Shown here: positions 25,601-37,600 of the stretch, piece after piece
Position numbering within the stretch: the stretch's first letter is position 1
Layout of the letters: each line of letters begins with the position of its first letter
Source: Lutraria lutraria
Taxonomy: Eukaryota > Mollusca > Bivalvia > Venerida > Mactridae
Assembly (NCBI GenBank): GCA_964023205.1
Contig: OZ026847.1
Coordinates: 10,416,599-10,480,598, forward strand
Length of the DNA stretch: 64,000 nucleotides
Direction: 5' to 3'
Program-made: the position numbers and the translations under genes
The notes under the pieces: model-generated
What the model was told of the DNA's origin: nothing
The model's input: the letters and a program-made list of their open reading frames with translations, nothing else
The model's database searches: none

Positions 25601-28600
25601 AGCGTCTATAATGATATTTTAATTGCGATAGTCAGGTAAATTAAAGCCTTTCTAAAAAGGGGAGATAATTATGTAGGTCTATCAAGCAATTATAGTATAA
25701 TTTTACATAATGTGAAGAAAAATGAATCTGTAGAAATTACAAACAGGTTGTAACTTTTATTGCTGTTTGTACATATTGATGTACCTTATTCTGATGTAAT
25801 CAAAACCCAGGTAGAGATAAGATTTATAACGTGTTTTGGTGGTTTGTGAAAAATGACTCTTCATCATTGTCATCGTGAAAAGTAATTTTATTGCCCTATA
25901 TATTTCCAGTTTGTTTTTATGTAGTTTTTTTTTACTTACTGCCCTAGAACTTAAAAGCATTTTTTTGTAGTGTGCTTTGAAATGAATACGGATACAAATT
26001 GTACAGATGTCACCATGAACTGTGATTTATGGAGAGAAATTTGTGCGTGTAATTATTGGTTGAAAGAACAGTGATTTATCTAAAAATAATGTTATGTCTA
26101 AAGTGTACTAAAATTAATGTATTCTGTAATCAAGTCTTCACTTTCTGTGAAATACTTGGTACATTCCTTACAATATTAACAATACCATAAATGGAGTTGA
26201 TATAAAGATGAAATATTGAAAACCATTTTGTAAAGAATAAAGTTACTCTTAGTATTGAAGGGGTGACTAATTCAGTTAGAATTTACCATGATTTCAAGAG
26301 GGGTGTATGAATACATTACTGCAAAAAATTGTGAAAATAGCACTAAAGGTTCATTGGACAGTATTAAGGTGGAGCTCAAAATCAACCAATCAGAAGCTTG
26401 TATCTCAAGTAAATTTCAACAGTGCCTTTAAAGTACCAGCATTTGATTGGCAGACTCTTAACTCAATCTGAAAATTAACCAATAGCTAGACTGCATTTCT
26501 AGACTTTAAACCTTCTAAGTCCTGAACAGACAAATGACAAAGCAAATCTTGCTGCGTTTCTTTTTTCTTTCAAATGGATATAAAAACTACATAAAAACAT
26601 GTTTTATGACATAATGTAGCGTGCTGCACAGACGAAACATGACAGTTTGGTATAAACTATGATCTCAACACATCCCACTTTGTCATTTTAATAATCCATT
26701 CAACTAGATATCAAGATTTGTACATTTTACGCTCCAGTAATAACCAACATGATAGTTACACATCATAAAGTACATAAAACCTAAGGCCATATGGTAGCAA
26801 TTCCTCCAGGCCCAAACAACTACTATATATCACATCCATATTTCAATACATACATTACTGTATCTGATTCTTCCCAGTATCAGAGTTCACCATACCATGA
26901 TTTACATTAATTAAAGAACCCACCAGACTCAATGTTATCAACAAAAATAAGTGCAGAGAGGTAATAGGAATTTTCTATTTGTATAAATCTTTCAAAAAAT
27001 TGACTGGCAGAGAAAGTTTAGGGTTAGCAGAAATAGAGTTGGCCAGGTTAGTGGAAGACATGGACCTGTTTTTTTATGCCTTACAATCGTAACTGACGTT
27101 TGAAGCCATTCAAGAATTTCCAAAAATCCCTTCAAAAACACAAAACTTTTGAAAGGGATTCTTTGAAATCTCTTAAATGGTTTCAAACATCAGGGCATTA
27201 CAAGTTACAGTCTCATTTTCATCATGTCTAGATGACAGTATATGCTGGCATGGTTGACTAGCTTTTCCAAGCGATGTAGGAGGGTCAGTCAGTAAGCCCT
27301 ATCACATGGCTTCTTTTTTTAAATACGAAAGCAATTGGTCTGAAACTTTGCAGACAGTATCTACATTACAATTCAAATTCAATGATGCTAACTTGAGTAG
27401 CGAACATGCGTGACATAGTTTATGATGTCATCATATTACATGTTATGTCATATGCTGCAGCCATGATTTCTCGTACAAGCAGTTTTGACCTTATGTTGAT
27501 GTCTATGTCCCCAAACATGAATTCATTTCAGCAGGTCTGAAAAATGTTCAGAAAGTACATGATTCAATAGAGTTATTTTTTATGCCATACCTGTTGACCA
27601 CTCATCCCTGACCATGGTTGGAAGCCATATGTGAACAATTCCCACAGAGTTACACCAAACGCCCAAACATCACTGGACGATGTGAACTTCAGGTAGTTTA
27701 TACATTCAGGTGCACACCTGGAATATTGTAAAAATCAAGGAATTTCTTAAAATTTTAGTAAATAGTCTTCAGACGACAAAACCTAATTTTCCTAGGGTTT
27801 CTTATTAACATAAATGGAAAATCTGAAATATCTACTGGTGAATAATATGGTCCTTCTTGTTGTTGATTTAGAGGTTTTAATTGCATCAAAGCATTCAGGT
27901 AACCAGTTATGCCAACCCTACCTGTCCCTTTCTCTAAACTATTAACATAATAGGGAGTTAAAAGTTGCAGTTTTTACTGTTTTATGTTGTTTTCCACAGT
28001 GCTTCTGTTCTATACCAGGACACAGTTTATCTAGCCAGTTTTCCTGCATTCTACACCAATATTAACCTTGTTCTCCACATGTGACTGCCAGCTTCACTAC
28101 ATGAATGAACAGCAAAGGAGAAGTGGACAAATGGCTTAGGACATTATGTCCTCAGAATTGTCGAAGACAACATTAATACTCAACTAACTGAGCTAAGCTG
28201 GCATACCCAAGCTAAAGAGGGCTCAGGAAAGGGCATCTAAATAAGATTTATTAAGAACATATCATTCAAATACCTTAAGGAATAAGATTTCTTACATGGT
28301 ACCGGTATTCAATTTCATAATTATTATCATAGTAAACTGAAAGTACTAAAACTCAAAATGCAATTTTAGATTCAAAACTTCAAAATCTAAACTTCAAGCG
28401 ACCTAACAAAAATTCAATTATTTTCATAGAATACACAGTCACATATTTGATCTATTATTGAAGAATTATCAATCAATCAAATCAGCTACAGAAACATGAA
28501 AATACCAAAAATATGAGTTTTGAGATTCAAAGCTAATCTCAACAATTATAATCACTAATAAAGATTCAATTAGATTACAAACCACACATACCATGCTATA

Positions 28601-31600
28601 GGCAGTTTTAAGCTGACACTGAAATTACTCTGATAGTAATCTTTCCCTCTACCAAGTGCTCTAGATAAACCAAAATCACTGATCTTTACCTGAAATTTTG
28701 GAACAAAATAATTGTTTATATCTCCTGGAACTTCTACACATTGTAAATAGATGCCACTCAGTAACACAATTTATTATGTAAAATACCAAACAAATCACTA
28801 AATTAAGTTCAACTATGCATACAGGGCATACTTCTTTTCTCCTTTTGATAGCATTTGTTTACATATTTGACTGTACCAAAATTATTGCAGTAATAAAATC
28901 TTAATTTGGGAACAATGCTAGAGTTACCTACCCTGCCCTTATTAAACACCAGTATGTTTCTGGCAGCTAAATCTCGATGAATGAGTCGTTTACTTTCCAA
29001 GTAGCTCATGCCATCACAAATTTGCTGAGCAAAGTCACATAGCCTCGGCAAGGGGAAGTCTTGACGCATCATTGGATCTTTAAGACATTCAAGTAGTGAG
29101 CGCATGGGAGCTAACTCTGTCACCTGGAAAATATGTCAATAAGTTTACTATATATACATAAGGCAGGCAACACTGTCACCTCGAAAAACAAGCATACAAG
29201 TTCACTTCACATACATAAACAACAGAAGTAACTCTCACACCTGAAAGAAACTAAGCACAAATGTCTACTATTCATACATACAGAAGGGAGGCAACTCTGT
29301 CATCTTGGAAAACAGGCAAGCAGGTTTATATCATAATATAGGAGACAAATATTTTTCAACACTACAAGAAAGCAGCATGAAATACAAGAGAATTCATATA
29401 ATTTCTGCAATACAAATTTCTTAATTCTTTAGATAAAAGGGAGGCAATTCAGTCCCTATTCATTTCATCAAATTGTTTTATGAACTATCATCCAAACCTT
29501 GTCTATAGTAATTATCATATAAATGAGATTGGTACAAGACAGTGTACATCATGACTGTCTAGTATTTAATGAACATTTATTGATATATTCAATATATTGT
29601 CGCAGCTCTTTCTCTGCAGTTTACCTTAACTTTTCACCAACAGCCAGGGTCATTTTGTTTAATAGATGAGGAAGACCCAAGGATCTGAATGCTTTTATTT
29701 ACAATATAATCATAAATTATTTCATTAATGATTTAACCAAACTGTATATGTAAGGAGTTATGAAACATGACAAACATGCAGTTTTAATTTCACAAATTCG
29801 AATAAAAATTTATGCATCAAGATACACATACCAGCATTAGTGAGTTCTCCTTATCCAGTACAACCCCGAACATACGGACGATATTGTCGTGATCGACAGT
29901 CTGCATAAGCCCTGCCTCCTTGAGGAATTCCTGAGTACCATTCTCTAGACGATCTCGACTCAAACATTTCAAGGCCACTTGAACCTGAAATTTGTTATAA
30001 AATCCATGATTATTTATAATACAGTGATACCAGAATTAATATCCATCTACTATGTTCATTGGTTTAAATGTACTTGAAAACCCCCAGAAATATCATATGC
30101 CTAAATATTACACTTGTGATGCCACTGTAAACAGGAACTATGAAACCCTTATACTGGGGCCTAAATTAGCCCATAAATCATGGACAACCCTCCCCATATC
30201 AAGGGTTTCATATATACTATATTTTGTTCTAATGCAACAATTATATTATTTAAGGTATCATTACCATTTTATTCATATATTTGATTTTTTATATGCCGTG
30301 TATTTTCTCTATTTTTATTCATATATACTGTATTACGTTTTTCAGTATGAACCTGTATTCGAAAATGTAAAATTTCTTTGTCCACAAAAATATCTAATTT
30401 GTACATAATTACAACAACAACAAATTTTCAAAATAAATATAACACAATAAGAATACTATTTAACTCTTTCTTACAGTAATATAATCAGACTCCAAATTAC
30501 GATTCTTTATCAAAGAAACTTTGAACATTGGCTCCAAAATTCCAACTACATCCAAAATATTGAAATTCTCCAAATGCAATGAAAACAACTTTCAACAATG
30601 ATGCTGTGCCAAACAAAAGCATCTTTCACTGTCGTAAAACACCAAAATAAAACATTATTGAATCAAGGCAAAGTACTAAAAATTAGAATCTAGTTAACTG
30701 CATATTACAGAAACCTAATCTTGTAAATAGGCAGTTCAATAAGCAGTTAATGTTCCGCTTAATAAGATTAGTATTTATTGCAGTAAGAGAATTATGACAA
30801 TTAAAAGATACAGTAATATCCCGATGAAATAGTATCTTCTAAAAAAAAACAATGATAACACAAGAAAATGATTTTTTTTCATGTTTGACCTTTGCATGTG
30901 ACCTTGACCTTCAATGTGACCTTTATGCACTGAAGAGCTTCACAGGTAGGGGGTGGGGGGACAATAGCATGTAGTCAGAAAGTAAGCTGCCAGATAGTTA
31001 AAGAATGGACATCTAAGAACAGGATTCATGATAAATTGGTAAAGGGTTGTTCAAAGATTACCAAAAAGGGGGTCATTAAAACAAACTGACCTTCACCTTA
31101 ACTTTAACATAGCAACAATGAAAACATGATAAAGGCTGCTCTTTCCAAGAGACATAGGTAAGTTAATCCAAAGCTTAACAAGAAAATATGAATGTTAAAA
31201 CTGGTTCCCACTCCATGTCGCGGTGGACTTTGTACACACAGTCAGCAGGAACCAGTTTATACATGAATTCTCCCATTGCCCAAGTGACTATACTCCATAA
31301 AGGCCCCGCTCTCTAGTGCGGTGCCAATATCAAAGATCACAATTGGTGACTCTGAGTCTGACAAATTTATTCATTCAAGACAATTGTAATCATAGGAATA
31401 ATAAACAGGTTGCACTGTATTTTTCACCAAGTTTTGAATGAGTACAAAACTGTTCTTATCTATACCATTCATCCTAAAAACATCAGCATTTATCATGACA
31501 AAACATCATATTGAAGGAGTAGAAATTGTCTTTCAATGTTCAAAGTGACTGATTGAATTCCTGTTTTAGTTCGTCGGAATTCCTTTAAATCAATAAAATC

Positions 31601-34600
31601 TATAAAGACTCATTGCCTGGCAGTTTTATGGACAATAAAATGGTTTTAATGCCTTAGTTATAATGTTATAACAGAAGATATTTCTATCATTGTTTACTTT
31701 CATGACTATTAAGCACAGAATCAGGGTCAAACATTGCGTAATTCTCAGTAATATAAACAATTTCAATTAAAATTTGGCTACAACAGCAAAAAAAATCACT
31801 TCCTAACATTTGTGAAAACAAATCAATTCAAAGACATTTGACCATGGAAGCCATAAATCCACCAGTTCTGGCACACAACCAAACCATTCCTTGGATGGAA
31901 TTCAACACTACCATGTTATGTACAATTAAAGTAAACAAATTTTTCGTTGTGTGTTTATTTGTGAACAAGATTGTTGGTATAATGTATGTTTTATGGAAGC
32001 ATTTTTTGTAAGACTATCATTAAAATGTTTGTTAGGTAAAAGTTTGGTTAATTGAAGCGTTTGTTTGTAAAATATGGCCGGCTTGTTTCTTTGGGTGATC
32101 TGCATTCTCATGGTAAAGTGCTAAACCACTAAATGAAAGGTTGTGGGTTCAATTCTCGTTTATTTTTTGGGGTGTGAAAGATGTTCAGAAGAGTGTACAA
32201 ATAGTGAAAGAGTGCCAGGTCACAAAATACTCCTGTCAAGGGGCATAACTGGGCCGATGGGGCTGTTTATTGGACTTTCCTGAGATCTCATGGCCATAAA
32301 CATTTCCATTAAGTTTGGTGAGGATCTGAATAAAACTGTTTGAATTAGAGAGCGGACACCAATGTGAATGAAACCGCCTACCCGCCGTGGGTGTTCCCAT
32401 AATACGACCCATTTTTCAAACGGGCGTATAAAAAGGAAAAGGACTTTCAAGATTTAATTTGTGACAAACAGGTATATCATGTCATGGGGTGTAAAGACAT
32501 GATTTCTGCAATAGGGGCACATCCCTTAATTACCTGTATCACTCTATACCTTTTCACAAATTCCACCTGCCCTCCAGTTGTGGGTGTTCCCATAATACAA
32601 CCCGTTTTTCAAACGGGCTTATAAAATTGAAATGGACTTTCAAGAATCAATTTGGGACAAACAGTTATATCATGTCATGGAGTGTACAAATAGTAAAGAC
32701 TATGATTTCTGCAATAAGGGCACATCCCTATAAATTACTCGTATCACTCTATACCTTTTCACCGTCTTCTGACGTCCAGATTCCCTGCTGTACAACCCCG
32801 AATTCTCCCTCACCCAGTGTTTTATTCACTTCTATTGAATCTGCTGATATAATCTGTTTTCCGGTTGGTCGAATATAAGATATTGGTCGAGATATCCTGT
32901 GATCCGGTGGTGGACTCAATGTCCGGTTTGTTGGGCTCAGACTAGTCCTATCCAACAATGCCTGAAAAAGAAAGTTTACTTTTCATAACAAAATGTGAAT
33001 TCCTGTATTAAATATAAAAGAAACAGTTTTTAGCAGGAAAAAAGCCAGTGGCATGCTTTTTGAAAAGCCTGAAAACTTGTTGCCTTGGACACAATTAAAA
33101 CCAGTGTGGTCTTAGACCTGTGAAAAAAAGGAAGTTTCCCTTCAAACTATCATCCATGTGTTTTGTATCGAACAATGAAAAGGGACAGGCACTAGAAGAA
33201 ATATAATCCCTCTTTGCACTTAGATTCCCCGAAGATGCCATCACTGGCATTAGATAAGCTGATTAGATAAGGATGCCATCACCATACAAATTACTTAGAG
33301 TTACAAAAGCTTAGGCCCGAGGTTGGTGTGTTGAGGGGGGGAGGCAATAAAGCGTAAAAATGTCAGTAATGATTGCATACAGAAACATAAATCCACACAT
33401 CTCCAATATTTCTTCAGGGACATTAAATGGAGGCTTCATTTTCCAGCTGATAAGGGGCCATACTTACCTAGATCTAAAGAAGATATGACCCCAAGATAAA
33501 AGACAGAAAACACAAAAATCATGGGAGCTTTTTCAGAGATTCTTAGATAAAACATCAAAATTGAAAGATAACTGGGGAAAATATACATCAGAGTTTTATG
33601 TTTTTTGATACTGATGTAAATACATGTATAAACCAAACACTTCAAAGAGGTTTTTGAGCATCTTAGCAGGGTACCAGCTGTGATTTTAAGAACAGGAAGC
33701 AGCATAACCTTTGCAAAGGTAAGGAAACCAGGTGCTTTGAGTGAATATAAAACAGAATTCAGACAAAATCAAAGTACTGAAAGTACTCTTATGGAGACTG
33801 AACTTGCATCTATATAGACTTGCACTGCAACATAGAATGGGATTTAGTTAACAATAGCATGGTGGATGTAGAAAAACACAGTACTTTGGTCAGCATCAAA
33901 ATGTATGTGTACCGCACGAATGTCTGATAAAATGACTTATAAAAAATTATTCCTAATTTGTCTCAGCAGCATTTAAAAACAGTATTATCATAATGTAAAT
34001 ATTCATGTCTAATTTTTCACTCGGTTTGACTATATACCATCAGCCAGGGTCACTTGACAATTAATTCCAGCTTAACTGATGGGGTAAGACCCCAGTCATA
34101 CACTTGGTACAACCACTGACCTTCAATAAGCCAGCTGGTCAGCTTTCTCCCATGTGAAGTTTTCTTGGTCCCTTGTGAGATTCAAACTCAAAGCAGTAAG
34201 GGGCTAGTGATTACAAGTCAGAGACCAAAGCCACACGACCATGGTGGACCATAGTGGACCATGCTATATTAAACACCTTGAAAACTGACATAATAACATC
34301 AATTCTAAAACAGGGTCTTTCTTTTGTAGTTCAGTGTACTAACAAACATATTGCAGTCGGTCATTATTGCAATAAACATTCTTATATAGATTGGAACATG
34401 ATAAAAGAGCAATTATATGCTCTACTCAATCAATTTTAAAGCATTAACCGACATTAGCAAACATGTGTTAAACACCTATATCTAATTAATGTCATCCATA
34501 CTATTCCTTTACAATAAATACTGCAAAATATCCCTGTTTAATACATAAACAAATGCATATTGTAAAGGAAATGGATATACAGTATAACTAGGTTATGCTG

Positions 34601-37600
34601 AACTCAGGTATAATTAAGAGTATGATAGAATAGTTGTGTTCGGGATCACCTCAGAGCACCTCTTTGAAAACCCATCATTGATTATTTAGAACAAAATGAC
34701 CTGTCAATAAAGGCTACATGTCAATAAAGGCCACATGTCAATTATCTTTGTTTTTCCAAAGAGCGGCCTTTGTTCACAGGGTTGAATGTAACTTCATTCT
34801 AGCACCATCTGCATCATTGTTACGTAACAATACACTGACAAATGATTAAGTACTGCACATGTTAAGGAGAACTGCTATTAATTAAGGACAAAAATGGTCA
34901 CATTAATTCATCAGTGTCGATATTGTTAGGGCTATGTAGTGGAAATGATACATTCTGTAGGAAATTGGACGGCAAGCTAATCTTTACAAATTAGGAGGAA
35001 ATTTCAAGATGAATGAAAGTAACACATTAATACTGCTTGTAATGGAAATGAGTGCATATCAATTGTATTGTTCATAAATAATGACCTCATCTTGGTATAA
35101 GCTATCTTGGCCTCACATATTGTGACAACCACTGAGGAGGCCAGGCAGTATCCACACTTCGAGGGCTAAGCGCAACACTATCGTAACTTGTTCTTATTTC
35201 AATATGAGTTACGACACTCTTGCATTGAACCCTCGACCTGTTGTTTGCTCTCTGAGTTGAACAGTTCTCAATCAATCTTCATCAAATATCAAATGTTTGG
35301 AAAAATATAATATCTCTAAATTGGCCACAACCATCATCCCTGACATGCATGAATTATGGCCCCTGATTCAGCAAGAACTAATGCAATAGGTCTTGTATGC
35401 TCTATAAGTTATGGATGGGGACAAACTGCATGATGTTTAATAATCACTTAAAATGAGAAAAAATTAAGTTTGCTCAAAAATTTCTTTTTTCTTATCATAT
35501 ATCCCAACTCAGCCAGATAGAGAAATTCAAGGCAGCGTTTGAAGAGAGATAATACAGGGCAAAATATAGGATAATTTATACTTTTATAATTAGACATGAC
35601 AAGGTCAGAGGATCTTTAAAGCTTAACCAACCCACCTTGATTTCTCATTAACTTATAATGCTCAAAAACTTTCCTAGCAACTTAAAATACATTAAACTAT
35701 GTGAAGATTAAACAAAATTAAACCCATTAACATTGTTCAATAAAAAATTCTAAACAGATTGTTATAGGAGGTGAGAAAATCTTGCCTCTGAATAATACAT
35801 CAATGCTTCATTCAGAATTTATGTTTGCAAAAGCTCCAGAGCTTCAGGCAAAAAAATGCTTTTTAAGTCCAATCTCAAATGATGCCGTATGATTGGTCAA
35901 TAATAAGAATGGATTCGAAAACAGTCAATCAGATTCTTAAATTCCAGACCGGTTTTACAGCAGAGTTTAACCATAGACACAATATTAATCAAAACAATAT
36001 CAAGGACAGATATCAATAAAAAAAATATCAAGGACAGATATTAATCAAAACATTATCAAGGACAGATATTAATCAAAACAATATCAAGGACAGATATTAA
36101 TCAAAACAATTTCAAGGACAGATATTAATCAAATCAATATCAAGGACAGATATTAATCAAATCAATATCAAGGACACAGTCGTTACAATGTAATCTGTAC
36201 TATATCAAAACTGGGTGTCACTATCACACTTACCAGTACTTGTAATAGTCTTGAATTTTTAGATAAATTCACTATTAATGAATATTTCAACTTGTGGGCC
36301 CTGGATTTCTGGGATAACATGATTAACATGCATGAAATTTAAATATTCAACAAAAACTCATTCAAAGAACAAATTGCAAACTTGTTGCTTTGAGGACAAG
36401 GAAAGTTTCACCGATTTCGTCTAAATACTCAGTAATTAGCCCTTGAAATATTAGAAATGCACATTAATATTAATCAGTGAAGAATTCAAAGATGTTTGTA
36501 ATATTAATCGTGTACAATAAATAATAATACGCCCCACGTCTTAAAAAAAGCTTATCAAAGGCTTCTGACATCTTTGGAATTAATTAATACCGACTGAACA
36601 ATCGTAACTCATGGCAAAATGCAGCGAAACTGCATGTGGTGAATTCAAATAGCTTGATTAAATATAGACTGCTAAGTTAACTAATCAATTTTCTTGGATA
36701 AAGGGACAATGACAGGCAAAGATTGAATGTAATAAAGCAGAAGTTTGTAATCAAGCATGATTATAATTTTTTTTCTTGATAAACCTTTCATATTTCAGAG
36801 ATGTGATTTGTCCCCAAATATTTTCGTACATTCGATTTTACTGTTGGATTCCTTAGGTTCAGCACCAAAGTAAAGGGGCGTCAAAATACAAGGTCAACTG
36901 AACAAATTAGGTTTTTTATCTTGATAGAATATTCAAGTAAGTCGCTTACCAAAGGCAGTGGACACATTATATTAGTCATTAGAAAAGTAAGTTACGGTAA
37001 AAGGGTTTTTCAACAGGTTCTAGGCATTTTAGCATTTTCAGTTATTCTAAGTCTGACCTTATTCTTGCAGCTAGCGATCACAAAAGGACGTAAAATATGT
37101 GCAACCAATCTGTCAGAGAACAAGTGCCATTGCTGAACCTAATTAATGTTCAGGAGCTACCTAGTAAACGGTTACTCATGACAGTAGCAGTTTTAGGCAG
37201 ACTCTTCAATAAGAAGCAGGGTTCTCAATAAGTATGTGGCCAACAGGCTCAAAAGCTAGACTAACAGGCCTGCTAGGGGGGGGGGGGTCTGGGCATTGTC
37301 AAGCAACATTTTATAAACTTTTGAGATTCCTAACCGGCCGAAACACATTTCTAAGCGGCTAAATTGGCCTGCAGCCTGCTGTTATTGAGAACCCTGAAGA
37401 AGGTATGAAAGACCAGGGAACATATATAGATCAAACTAGACTTTAAACCAATTAATTTTGGAGAATTAAATGGCCTTAAAATGTAAAGATATTTCATCTT
37501 AATCTGCACAGAACATACCTCTAGTGTGCATTGTACACATTCAAATTTGTTTGTTCATGAATTAACGACACTTAAGCCGAGATAACAGACCAAGTATTTA

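Larger units (their letters stand above)
21509..27590 (-). other. 6.1-kb intron of the Ack-like gene
   Basis: Holds a SINE B fragment (21612-21740), a TA-flanked MITE (21854-22030), a SINE C copy (22196-22300), a reversed SINE B (24400-24660), a Harbinger-like MITE (24742-25011) and a reversed SINE A (25128-25375). The stretches 22400-24240 and 25400-27590 show AT-rich sequence without recognisable features. Confidence 0.75.

Noticed and set aside
26340..26500. CCAAT-containing segment as a promoter
   Set aside because: Similar 'accaatcag' segments occur at 35890-35950 and 60655-60720, so it is a short dispersed motif within introns or intergenic DNA with no other promoter evidence.
30052..30408. 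118-codon plus-strand frame rich in Tyr, Phe and Leu
   Set aside because: Composition reflects AT-rich DNA with repeated 'tattttat' words. It is antisense within an intron, with no family resemblance.
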